Assembly (NCBI RefSeq): GCF_011305535.1 | Contig: NZ_CP049905.1 | Span: 806,001-870,000, forward strand | Length of the DNA stretch: 64,000 bases | Origin: Diaphorobacter sp. HDW4B | Lineage (GTDB): Bacteria; Pseudomonadota; Gammaproteobacteria; Burkholderiales; Burkholderiaceae_C | Direction: 5' to 3' | In this document: positions 7,201 through 13,663 of the stretch, piece by piece | How the letters are laid out: each line of letters starts with the position of its first letter | Numbering within the stretch: position 1 is the first letter of the stretch | Made by a program: the position numbers and the translations under genes | The notes under the pieces: generated by a model | What the model saw: the letters and a program-made list of their open reading frames with translations, nothing else | Database searches by the model: none | What the model was told of the DNA's origin: nothing

Positions 7201-7425
7201 ATGTACGAGTACACCTTGAGAGAACAAGCCTTGAGGCAGGTGCTTGGATGCATCTTTGAGGAGCATCCAAACAGGCCGCAGGCCCTCGCTCAGATAGATG
7301 GATTGATCTCCCAGATGATGCGCACTGATGGGGTTGTCCATGCATCTCTCCTGCATGAAATAGAAGTCCTTCGCGCCGAACTGGGATGGACCGGGGCAAC
7401 TGTTCCTGCTTCATTGCGAGAGTGA
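7201..7425 (+). CDS. Small hypothetical phage protein
   Basis: This 74-residue, mostly helical protein lies downstream of the repressor in the same direction and may be part of the lysogenic transcript. It contains REQALRQVLGCIFEEHP and LHEIEVLRAELGW, without a known domain. The start has only a weak upstream purine stretch (AAGGTAGGCAG). Downstream, a 20-codon frame near 7465 and the terminator at 7568 follow before the next candidate gene. Confidence 0.5.
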   Translation: MYEYTLREQALRQVLGCIFEEHPNRPQALAQIDGLISQMMRTDGVVHASLLHEIEVLRAELGWTGATVPASLRE

Positions 7426-7567
7426 ATTCGGCTTGCTTACTTGACTCACTGCTGTTCAGGCGTGAATGAGCAACGACGACGAAGCCACCCAAGGCCCAGC
7501 ACTCAAGAAACCGAAGCAGCACGCGTAATCCCATCTGAAGTGCTGTTTGGGGACCTGGACGCAACGA

Positions 7568-7592
7568 AGCCACCCTTAAGATGGCTTTTTTA
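7568..7592 (+). terminator. Intrinsic terminator after the repressor operon
   Basis: AGCCA pairs with TGGCT around a short interior loop and is followed by TTTTTT. It would end the cI transcript. Confidence 0.6.
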
Positions 7593-7671
7593 TTTGCGGG
7601 TCAGATCGGCAAGTGCGACCGGTAACGATGGTTGACTTTGCCGATCCATCAGTGGCGGGCACAATTTGCCC

Positions 7672-7866
7672 ATGGTTCCAGCAACACATTTCCAAGAGTA
7701 TGTGGGCACCCTCAGTGAAGATGATTTTGCGCTTTACTTGGAGTCGTTGCCCTCACCGCATCTGACCGAGCATGATGTCCTTTCGCTTGGAGAGGCCATA
7801 GTAATGATTTTTGAGCCCCCATCGCCGCGGAAGCAAGAGCGGTCAATCATGGCAATTTGCGACTGA
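7672..7866 (+). CDS. Small hypothetical protein
   Basis: A 64-residue acidic frame from ATG 7672 with no clear ribosome-binding site. It has the helical segments TLSEDDFALYLESLP and TEHDVLSLGEAIVMIF. No family is recognised, and the composition is protein-like. It sits between two terminators, so it would need its own promoter, which was not found. Confidence 0.35.
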   Translation: MVPATHFQEYVGTLSEDDFALYLESLPSPHLTEHDVLSLGEAIVMIFEPPSPRKQERSIMAICD

Positions 7867-7887
7867 AATGAGGTTCTTGTCTACCGA

Positions 7888-7930
7888 GCTGCAACATGCG
7901 CTGGTGTATAGATGAAAACACACTCTCCTG
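7888..7930 (+). repeat. 43-bp direct repeat, copy A
   Basis: This 43-base segment matches 8280-8322 at most positions. The shared core is CATGCGCT, then GTATAGATGAAAACA. A weak hairpin and T-run (7923-7947) follow directly. Confidence 0.65.
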
Positions 7931-7947
7931 CGCGGAGGGGGCTTTTT
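7923..7947 (+). terminator. Weak intrinsic terminator at end of repeat copy A
   Basis: CTCTCC can pair with GGAGGG (one T-G pair). GGCTTTTTGG follows. It is weaker than the terminator after copy B. Confidence 0.4.
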
Positions 7948-8016
7948 GGGCAAGCACGGTTTAAGGTCACTTAAAAGCCTACGGTGGGCGCAGGCGATTC
8001 ATCCTGATCCGCAGCC

Positions 8017-8036
8017 ATAGACCGGAGGCCTATATG
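8017..8036 (+). promoter_or_regulatory. Ribosome-binding-site hairpin, copy 1
   Basis: ATAGACC-GGA-GGCCTAT forms a near-perfect inverted repeat (one mismatch) that contains the GGAGG ribosome-binding site directly before ATG 8034. The same 20-base block, with one change, occurs before ATG 8875. Confidence 0.6.
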
Positions 8037-8207
8037 CCCTCTCCCCTATTCCTGCTCCGAGACTTTCCTTCTGGGAAGTCACCAAGAGCATGCTGTTCGC
8101 CACCGCTAGCAATCCACCACCGCAGAGACAAGAGAAGAAAACCCCGCCCGACAAAAGGAAGAAGAGGAGAAGCAGCAGCAAATCACTGGTCGAAACACCA
8201 GCACTAA
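8034..8207 (+). pseudogene. Small basic ORF, possibly frameshifted
   Basis: The ATG after the first ribosome-binding-site hairpin opens a 57-codon frame rich in Arg, Lys and Pro (HHRRDKRRKPRPTKGRRGE). A different frame across the same DNA, ending at 8218, reads SFWEVTKSMLFATASNPPPQ. That resembles the start of the partner protein at 8875 (LAFWRDMWATLW) much better. A one-base indel near the C-run at 8042-8046 could explain this, so the copy is probably broken. The alternative is an unrelated basic peptide. Confidence 0.35.
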
Positions 8208-8279
8208 GCATGATGTGACCTGATTTGCAACGGCAGCAGACGGGAAGCCATCGTTCGCGGTGGATTTTCTATTTGCAGT

Positions 8280-8322
8280 GCTGTAGCATGCGCTAGGGTA
8301 TAGATGAAAACATGCCCTCCTG
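8280..8322 (+). repeat. 43-bp direct repeat, copy B
   Basis: This is the second copy of the element at 7888-7930. It runs straight into the strong terminator at 8324. The pair could be the ends of duplicated small-RNA or trailer units. Confidence 0.65.
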
Positions 8323-8323
8323 T

Positions 8324-8348
8324 GCCACCCTTCGGGGTGGCTTTTTTT
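8324..8348 (+). terminator. Strong intrinsic terminator
   Basis: GCCACCC pairs with GGGTGGC around a TTCG tetraloop and is followed by seven T. It closes repeat copy B and isolates the downstream gene at 8482. Confidence 0.85.
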
Positions 8349-8481
8349 CGCCTATTCATGCAAACCCTATCCGCATTTCAGGGGATGGCGCTAGTTCGCT
8401 GGTTGGCAGACACTAACAACAATGATCAATATTTTTAACAATTCTTGATCAGAGTTTTGCCAAATAGCTTCAGGAGGGGTC

Positions 8482-8781
8482 ATGTCCAAATTGCAATCCC
8501 TTGTTGATCATCCGATCAACGCAGCACCGCCAGGACTCGCGTTTTGTTGGGCGCAAGAACTGCAATGCTCCAAGATGTTGGGTCATCCTCGCATTGACTG
8601 GAACAGCGCCCCTTCTCGCGCACATTGGTGGGCCATGGATGCAAATGGCGAAGCCCATTGGTTTGTTGATCCGCGAGTATCCGCGTTTGAGACATGTTGG
8701 CGATTCGAGGTTGCAGCAGCTCCAAATTTCGGATTTGTGGGTGACTATAGGCAGTCGTTGACTGAACGACCATCCAAGTAA
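8482..8781 (+). CDS. Hypothetical 99-aa phage accessory protein
   Basis: The ATG at 8482 has AGGAGGGG six bases upstream, an excellent ribosome-binding site. The product is a compact soluble protein rich in Trp and His, with RAHWWAMDANGEAHWFVD and FETCWRFEVAAAPNFGFVGDY. No domain is recognised. It lies in the small-gene block between the repressor and the rightward promoter and is bounded by terminators at 8324 and 9049, so it is probably a moron-type gene expressed in the lysogen. The upstream 130 bases are AT-rich and could hold its promoter. Confidence 0.65.
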   Translation: MSKLQSLVDHPINAAPPGLAFCWAQELQCSKMLGHPRIDWNSAPSRAHWWAMDANGEAHWFVDPRVSAFETCWRFEVAAAPNFGFVGDYRQSLTERPSK

Positions 8782-8857
8782 GTCTTTGTGCCATCCCCCC
8801 AGCAGGGGAACAATAGAGAGTAGTGTTATCGAAGGCGACCTATACCAGTTCGTCACA

Positions 8858-8877
8858 ATAGACCGGAGGTCTATATG
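8858..8877 (+). promoter_or_regulatory. Ribosome-binding-site hairpin, copy 2
   Basis: ATAGACC-GGA-GGTCTAT is a perfect 7-bp inverted repeat with a three-base loop. The GGAGG ribosome-binding site lies inside the stem, directly before ATG 8875. It could mask translation or bind a regulator. Confidence 0.65.
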
Positions 8878-9024
8878 TTCACACACGATTTCTATGAGCG
8901 CTACTTAGCATTTTGGCGCGACATGTGGGCGACGCTTTGGATACCACTCAATCAGCTGGCACCGCACCCTGTAGATCAAGCTGATGCCGCGAGCAAAGAG
9001 CCGCAAGACAAGCCTCAGAAATAG
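8875..9024 (+). CDS. 49-aa small protein under ribosome-binding-site hairpin
   Basis: The product starts MFTHDFYERYLAFWRDMWATLW and ends in a charged, Gln/Lys-rich tail. The amphipathic, Trp-rich N-terminal helix could associate with membranes. It has a strong ribosome-binding site inside a hairpin and ends 24 bases before a terminator. Together with 8034-8207 it appears to be one of two related small genes. Resemblance to phasin-like helices (FWRDMW) is only suggestive. Function is unknown. Confidence 0.6.
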   Translation: MFTHDFYERYLAFWRDMWATLWIPLNQLAPHPVDQADAASKEPQDKPQK

Positions 9025-9048
9025 ACCCCGCCAAGAATCAACACTCCA

Positions 9049-9069
9049 CCCGCCGCGAGCGGGTTTTTT
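9049..9069 (+). terminator. Intrinsic terminator after 8875 gene
   Basis: CCCGC and GCGGG form a stem with a five-base loop, followed by six T. Confidence 0.8.
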
Positions 9070-9111
9070 GTTGCCTGTCGAATACGAGGATACCCGAAGA
9101 ATTGTAACAAC

Positions 9112-9152
9112 ATGACCTTTAGGTATTGATAAAATAGATACCTAAAGGTATA
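9112..9152. promoter_or_regulatory. Second CI/Cro operator pair
   Basis: Two palindromes match the cro/cI operators. ATGACCT-TT-AGGTATT lies at 9112-9127 and GATACCT-AA-AGGTATA at 9137-9152, with centres 25 bases apart. They cover the -35 and -10 of the rightward promoter, so the repressor should block the rightward operon. Confidence 0.75.
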
Positions 9153-9154
9153 TT
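9126..9154 (+). promoter_or_regulatory. Rightward early promoter
   Basis: TTGATA (9126-9131) and TATATT (9149-9154) are separated by exactly 17 bases, close to the sigma-70 consensus. Both boxes lie inside the operator pair. It should drive the operon that ends in excisionase and integrase. Confidence 0.8.
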
Positions 9155-9257
9155 TCATCCATCGCAGCAAACAAAGCAAAACGACCTCAGCAAGCGATAC
9201 GAAGCCGACAGCCAACAGGATGCAAAGGCGGGTCTAGCTTCAACGGGAGCGCAGCAG

Positions 9258-9413
9258 ATGTTTGTACGCGGTGGGCATCAAGTGATCGAGCCGACTGCCC
9301 TACGGTCATTAAAAACGTACTCAGGCCGATGTTGCTCACTCCGCCCGTGGAGTGTTCGTCCGGCCAAGCATCTGCAGGCATGGCTGCAGCTCTGCGACGG
9401 TGCCCAACCGTGA
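9258..9413 (+). CDS. Possible 51-aa leader-encoded protein
   Basis: ATG 9258 follows GGGAG by eight bases and opens a 51-codon frame (MFVRGGHQVIEPTALRSLK at the start), basic and Arg/Cys/Trp-containing. It lies inside the leader before the terminator at 9507. A basic leader-encoded protein could be an N-like antiterminator, but no arginine-rich N motif can be claimed. It may also be non-coding. Confidence 0.3.
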   Translation: MFVRGGHQVIEPTALRSLKTYSGRCCSLRPWSVRPAKHLQAWLQLCDGAQP

Positions 9414-9506
9414 CCAGCAAAGTCGAATTGGTGAGGCAAACAGGGTTGCCAAGAACAAAAAATCCCAGCGTGCAAACGCCGCCAGCCCTTGGGCGAGATC
9501 AGGGGC

Positions 9507-9545
9507 AAAACAAAAGGCGCTTCACACGAGACGCCTTTTGTTTTT
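9507..9545 (+). terminator. Strong terminator inside the rightward leader
   Basis: AAAACAAAAGGCG pairs perfectly with CGCCTTTTGTTTT (13 bp, 12-base loop) and ends in a T-tract. It lies between the rightward promoter and gene 9559, only 14 bases before that ATG, so the operon needs read-through or antitermination. Confidence 0.85.
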
Positions 9546-9558
9546 CAAGGAGCAAGCA

Positions 9559-10128
9559 ATGGAGCAACTGAGGCTCAAGATCACTGGCACCGCACCACTG
9601 TTGATGCACGCTGACACGCTGGCCAATCCGCTCAGTGTCGCGGCCAAAGCGCACAAGGAGTTGACTGCCAAGCGCAAGAAAACAGACGCTGACCATCTGG
9701 ACATCGCACGGTCGGAATTCCTCGCCGGCTGCTACTGGAGCGCGGAGGATGGTATCTATGTCCCGGGTCAGAATTTCGATGCCGCCTTTTGCGCTGGCGC
9801 GAAGCTGCAAAAGCTGGGCACGCACTGGAAACGTGGGGCTTTCGTGCTCGAGGATCGCGTCAAGCTACTGCACGATGGACCTGACACTCCCGATGCGCTA
9901 TGGAACGAGCCCGCCTTTGTGGATTGTCGCGGGGTGAAGGTGGGCCAAGCCAAGGTGATGCGCTACCGACCGATCTTTTTGAACTGGGCGGCAGAGGTGA
10001 TGCTGACCATTAACCCTGAGGTGCTGAGTGTGCGAGAAGCACAGAAGGCTGTCAGTGACGCGGGTGCACTGATCGGTGTTGGGACTTACCGCCCGCGGTT
10101 CGGCCGTTTTGAGGTGAACTATGTCTGA
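9559..10128 (+). CDS. Phage protein with RAMP/Cas7-like sequence pattern
   Basis: The 189-residue product is the first gene of the rightward operon (AAGGAG, then ATG 9559). It begins EQLRLKITGTAPLLMHADTL and ends ALIGVGTYRPRFGRFEV. A beta strand plus 'PLLMH' at the start and a glycine-rich G-x-G-x-x-RP-x-FG loop at the end are seen in RAMP-fold proteins, which bind RNA or ssDNA. That likeness is my inference, not a verified match. The gene overlaps the next by eight bases. The position fits the recombination/early block of lambdoid phages, so a nucleic-acid-binding role is plausible. Confidence 0.6.
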   Translation: MEQLRLKITGTAPLLMHADTLANPLSVAAKAHKELTAKRKKTDADHLDIARSEFLAGCYWSAEDGIYVPGQNFDAAFCAGAKLQKLGTHWKRGAFVLEDRVKLLHDGPDTPDALWNEPAFVDCRGVKVGQAKVMRYRPIFLNWAAEVMLTINPEVLSVREAQKAVSDAGALIGVGTYRPRFGRFEVNYV

Positions 10129-10573
10129 TGTCGTACTGCACCCAGCATGGAGGCAAGCTGTGCACGATTTTCTTGCCGAATTTAAGTATGGCGACATCGT
10201 TCCGCATAGCTGGCTGGTAGCTCACTTTGGGCTGCCTCTGCCGGACGACACAATGTCTGCCGCTTCGTTCCAGGCCAGACAGTTTGAGTGGCTATCAAGC
10301 ATCGAAGGCTTCAAGTCCACGCTGCTGCACGACCATCAGGTGCTATTGCAGTCCGTGCGCGGCGAAGGTTATCGCTGGGTTCCTCCCCCTGAGCAAACCC
10401 AGGCAGCCACGAAGGAGTTTGAGCGCGACGCGCGCAAGGCATTTCGCACCGCAGGCAATCGGCTCAAGAACATCCGGCACTTGGAGCTGACCGAGGATCA
10501 GCGGCGCACGAATGTCGACGCGCTGGCAAGGCTTTCTCAGCTTCGTGGGACCACCCGCGCACTCCTCCGCTGA
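10121..10573 (+). CDS. Phage protein with winged-helix-like N-terminus
   Basis: The 150-residue protein overlaps the preceding gene by eight bases. The N-terminal 90 residues resemble small winged-helix modules found in many phage early genes: YGDIVPHSWLVAHFGL, QFEWLSSIEGFKSTLL and the closing wing SVRGEGYRWVPPPEQT. The C-terminal half is helical and basic. It probably binds DNA or works with the product of 9559. No exact family is claimed. Confidence 0.6.
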   Translation: MSDVVLHPAWRQAVHDFLAEFKYGDIVPHSWLVAHFGLPLPDDTMSAASFQARQFEWLSSIEGFKSTLLHDHQVLLQSVRGEGYRWVPPPEQTQAATKEFERDARKAFRTAGNRLKNIRHLELTEDQRRTNVDALARLSQLRGTTRALLR

Positions 10574-10812
10574 CGTAGCTGCAAGCTCATTGTGAAGTGA
10601 GCTTGCGGATGCGAAAGCATCTTTGGCCGGGCATGGCGCAGTTAGGCAGTGTTTGGCAGGGCAGAGCCAGCCGCGGCAGTGCGCTGCTTGGCTTGGCATG
10701 GCAAGGGCTGAAAACAGCGGCCATCGTCTTCGAAAGAGGGGGATGGTCAGTGGGGTCAGCAATCATCAACCACCGGCCCGGCTTTTGCGCGGGCCTTTTC
10801 TTTGGAGGTTTC
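10574..10812 (+). other. Non-coding stretch with short GGCATGGC-type repeats and terminator
   Basis: Positions about 10,628-10,710 contain many variants of GGCATGGC, GGCAGTG and GGCAGGGC, without a supported gene. A terminator follows at 10775. Long frames crossing this part are an effect of GC composition. Confidence 0.5.
10775..10799 (+). terminator. Intrinsic terminator inside rightward operon
   Basis: GGCCCG and CGGGCC form a stem around a nine-base loop, followed by TTTT. It is the second terminator that rightward transcription must pass. Confidence 0.65.
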
Positions 10813-10989
10813 GTGAACACCGTTCGATCATTCCTGAACTTAATTGGAATGCGCCGTCATTCCGCTGGCGGCATCAAGTCTCTGAAGTGGGCACTGCGCC
10901 TGCTCTGGCGCAACAACCAAACCAGTCGCCGTCGTTCGCATGTTGAGCGCCGCGCCGAAGTCGAACGCGCTGCACGTCAGCGTCTTTGA
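10813..10989 (+). CDS. 58-aa basic phage protein (GTG start)
   Basis: GGAGG lies four bases before GTG 10813. The product is very basic, with KSLKWALRLLWRNNQTSRRR and an Arg-rich C-terminus (HVERRAEVERAARQRL). It is probably helical and may bind nucleic acid. It sits just after a terminator, like the 9559 gene. No family is recognised. Confidence 0.5.
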   Translation: MNTVRSFLNLIGMRRHSAGGIKSLKWALRLLWRNNQTSRRRSHVERRAEVERAARQRL

Positions 10990-10997
10990 AAGATCAC

Positions 10998-11663
10998 ATG
11001 AAAAACATCCACCTCAACACAACAATGAAAAGTGAAGTCATTTTGATGATGGCGTATGCGGCATATCGCCCAGGTGCGTCCGACGCTGATGCGCAGGCAA
11101 AGCTTCGTCGAGGCTTCGAGTCCATCGTTGACGAGTTGCGCCGCATTGAAGCAATCCCCAAGGCTGACATTGACGAGTTTGTCGCGGCCTCAAAAGCTGG
11201 CGCAGAAGTCGAACAACTCATGATCCATGCAGTCTTGTTCGCCAACATGCTGCCGGACGTTGACTACTTTGCGGCTCTGGTGGGTGCAGGCTTCGGTGAC
11301 GATGAGGAAATCATGCAAGGCCCACCGATTGCGGTCAACGAGAAGTTCATGGAGGCCGGGAACGCCTTGAAGGCCTTGCGCGATCAACATGGTGACGATG
11401 CGGTTTGTTCTCCAGAAGGCGACAGGCTTTTCATGCAGTTGCTGGAGAACGCTCCTCCCGAGTTCATGGACATCGTGAGCAACGAAGCCAAGGAACGCGG
11501 TCTACTGCCTGAAACCAAGTACGTGAACGATGCAGGCGAGCCCGTCTATTCCGCTCAGCAGCTCGCCGATCAATTAGGCGTACCGCTTGAACAAGTTGAG
11601 GAGGACATCAAGCGACTCGTCGGCGACCGCCTTCCGGTAGGCAAGGTGCATCAACTGCAGTAA
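10998..11663 (+). CDS. Hypothetical phage protein
   Basis: This 221-residue acidic protein starts at ATG 10998; an ATG at 11025 is possible. It has no membrane segments. The C-terminal part (YSAQQLADQLGVPLEQVEEDIKRL) is a clear helix-turn-helix-like segment, so DNA binding is possible. The rest is helical, with NEKFMEAGNALKALRDQHGD in the middle. It lies in the rightward operon before the Rha-like gene. Function is not known. Confidence 0.6.
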   Translation: MKNIHLNTTMKSEVILMMAYAAYRPGASDADAQAKLRRGFESIVDELRRIEAIPKADIDEFVAASKAGAEVEQLMIHAVLFANMLPDVDYFAALVGAGFGDDEEIMQGPPIAVNEKFMEAGNALKALRDQHGDDAVCSPEGDRLFMQLLENAPPEFMDIVSNEAKERGLLPETKYVNDAGEPVYSAQQLADQLGVPLEQVEEDIKRLVGDRLPVGKVHQLQ

Positions 11664-11814
11664 GCCAAAGATCAGCACGGAAAACCTTCGTGGGTTGGGC
11701 AAATGTCGTCCAACACACTTTTGAGTAACTCAACAGTCCCCTACCCGTGACGGAAGTGTGCGTCGCAATTTCTTGGGAATTAACGGATATTCAGGACCAG
11801 AAAGGAAAGCAGCA

Positions 11815-12732
11815 ATGAGCAACATCGCCCCATCCACCCCCACACCGGTCACCATGACCAGCCTCGAAATCGTCGATTTCATCAACGACCTTCGCAAGGA
11901 AGATGCACACGCTGCAGGCGCGGCATTCCCATCTCAAGGATTCGCCAAGCTGGAGCACTCCGACTTCATGAAAAAGGTGCCTGAAGTACTGGAGGAACGT
12001 GCCGGAATTTTTTCCGCCACGTACCAAATCCCTGGCCCGAATAGCTCCAGCCGTACAGCGCCCTGCTACCGCTTCCCGAAGCGCGAAGCCTCGCTGATGG
12101 CGATGAGCTACAGCTACAAGATCCAGGCCAAGGTGTGGGACCACATGACGGCACTGGAGGAAAAGCTGAACTCCCGCGAGTCTGCTGCACTGGAGCAATC
12201 GACAAAGCCCGCGCGCGTTCGTGGCCGCACGCCGCTGGAGCAAGTGAAGATCATCAACTTCGTGGGGGATGCGTTGAAGGATGTCCCCGGCGTGCGCCTG
12301 GGCCGTATCGCCGCCGCCAAGCTCAAGGCCTTTGCCGAGCAAACGGGCCTCGATTTCAGCGACTTCCGCCGTGCGCTGCCACCCTTGCCGCTGGACCAGA
12401 TGGTGCACCTGAACCCCACGCAGATCGGGGCGCGCGTCGGCGAGTTGACCGGGCGCGGGAAGATCAGCGGTCAGGCCGTCAACAAGATTCTTCTCTCGCT
12501 CGGCCTGCAACGCAGGGTGGAGGATGGCTATGTGCTGACCGAGGCGGGCACCAAGTACGGTGAGATCCACGATTACAAGGCCGAGAACGATCACTCAGGC
12601 TTGCAGATTGACTGGTATGAGTCGGTGGTTTCACTGGTCCGGGACAACCTGCCAGAAGCAACCGGGAAGAGCAGCAAACGCAGCATGAAGCTGCGCCCGG
12701 GTCCCGGCGAGCCGCGGGGAGCCATGTCGTGA
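11815..12732 (+). CDS. Rha-like phage regulatory protein
   Basis: The 305-residue product has an N-terminal Rha-type domain (about 14-120). It starts LEIVDFINDLRKEDAHAAG, continues DFMKKVPEVLEE and has the conserved end YRFPKREASLMAMSYSYKIQAK. Rha proteins interfere with phage growth in hosts lacking integration host factor and are found in early operons. The C-terminal part (TPLEQVKIINFVGDALKDV, IGARVGELTGRGKISGQAVN) looks like a second DNA-binding or antirepressor-type module. AAAGGA precedes ATG 11815. The protein probably acts as a regulator or antirepressor. Confidence 0.7.
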   Translation: MSNIAPSTPTPVTMTSLEIVDFINDLRKEDAHAAGAAFPSQGFAKLEHSDFMKKVPEVLEERAGIFSATYQIPGPNSSSRTAPCYRFPKREASLMAMSYSYKIQAKVWDHMTALEEKLNSRESAALEQSTKPARVRGRTPLEQVKIINFVGDALKDVPGVRLGRIAAAKLKAFAEQTGLDFSDFRRALPPLPLDQMVHLNPTQIGARVGELTGRGKISGQAVNKILLSLGLQRRVEDGYVLTEAGTKYGEIHDYKAENDHSGLQIDWYESVVSLVRDNLPEATGKSSKRSMKLRPGPGEPRGAMS

Positions 12733-12749
12733 ACAGATCCCCAAAAGGC

Positions 12750-12785
12750 GAAGCCGGAATGCGCTTGGACCCGCAAACCGGCTTC
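12750..12785. repeat. Inverted repeat between phage genes
   Basis: GAAGCCGG (12750-12757) pairs with CCGGCTTC (12778-12785) around a 20-base loop. There is no T-run, so it is not a typical terminator. Confidence 0.45.
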
Positions 12786-12817
12786 TAGATCAAAAACCAC
12801 TCGTAGGAATTTAGATC

Positions 12818-13663
12818 ATGAGCGAGATTATCGCGCGCCCCGCTGCGGGCGCAAGGGCTACCCACGCCCAACGGAAGGCTACCAAGGCCGTCAGCCTACC
12901 GGTGGCGCAACAGGCACCCGCGCAAAGCGAGCGCGACACGCTGGCGCTGCAGGTGGCGGAGATCCTGCAGACCATGTACATGGCTGCGGCGTACTACGAT
13001 GATGGCGGGCCCCGCACGAATAACAACACGCACTTCGATGTCGTTGACCACCTGCTTGGCCTGCTGCTCGCACCAGAGCATCACGAGCGCGGCGAAGCAG
13101 ATCCGGAGTGCGGCGACATCCACGAGCATCTCACGCAGATCGCTGATGAACTGCAGGATGGCGCGAGCCTGATGGACGAACACCCGCTCGCGAACCTTGC
13201 GGCTCCAATGCAGGCGATGTACGCAGCCATGGCTCACCGCGCAGCCGAGTATGCGGATCGCCTGTTCATGGCGTACTGCGCGGACTCGCTCGATGACCTG
13301 CGCCACCTGACGACCTTCGCAGGCATGCGCCCTTTCCGCGACCGCCCGCAGCCGTCGATTCGCCGGGTTGAAGAAATCCCAGTGACCACCGCAACAGAAG
13401 CCCACAAGGCCGGAGAAAAGGGCCGTCTGCTCGCGCTTCAATGCACATGGGACATCGATGCTGTAGCAAATGCCGTGACGTCGATGGCTGATGAGATCGT
13501 TGGCGACTCCCTTACCGAGGGTCTGCTGCGCTGCTATGGCACTCGCATCATGTCGCTGAACGGAGCACTTATGTCGTATCTGGATCAAGACCCAATGACT
13601 GCCAAAGATATGCACCGCAAGGTATTCGGCGGAGCAAAGGCATTCGAAGGAGCTGCAGCATGA
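12818..13663 (+). CDS. Hypothetical phage protein
   Basis: The product has 281 residues, with a basic, disordered N-terminus (about 1-45) and a mostly helical body containing several His and Asp residues (HEHLTQIADELQDGASLMDE, AAMAHRAAEYADRLFMAYC). It overlaps the next gene by four bases. The gene and its downstream neighbour have similar size, helical content and phrases such as LLDDP/LLLAPEHHE, so they may be distant relatives. No function can be given. Confidence 0.6.
   Translation: MSEIIARPAAGARATHAQRKATKAVSLPVAQQAPAQSERDTLALQVAEILQTMYMAAAYYDDGGPRTNNNTHFDVVDHLLGLLLAPEHHERGEADPECGDIHEHLTQIADELQDGASLMDEHPLANLAAPMQAMYAAMAHRAAEYADRLFMAYCADSLDDLRHLTTFAGMRPFRDRPQPSIRRVEEIPVTTATEAHKAGEKGRLLALQCTWDIDAVANAVTSMADEIVGDSLTEGLLRCYGTRIMSLNGALMSYLDQDPMTAKDMHRKVFGGAKAFEGAAA

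Larger units (their letters stand above)
9070..9558 (+). other. Operator/promoter and about 350-nt leader of rightward operon
   Basis: This stretch holds the second operator pair, the rightward promoter, one possible 51-codon ORF (9258-9413) and a strong terminator (9507-9545) just before the first operon gene. No other gene is convincing. Confidence 0.6.

Noticed and set aside
7441-7635. 64-codon frame after the repressor operon
   Set aside because: It spans the terminator at 7568 and lacks a ribosome-binding site and coherent composition.
10597-10812. Upstream extension of the 58-aa phage protein
   Set aside because: It would read through the terminator at 10775 and the short GGCATGGC repeats. 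GTG 10813 has a strong ribosome-binding site.
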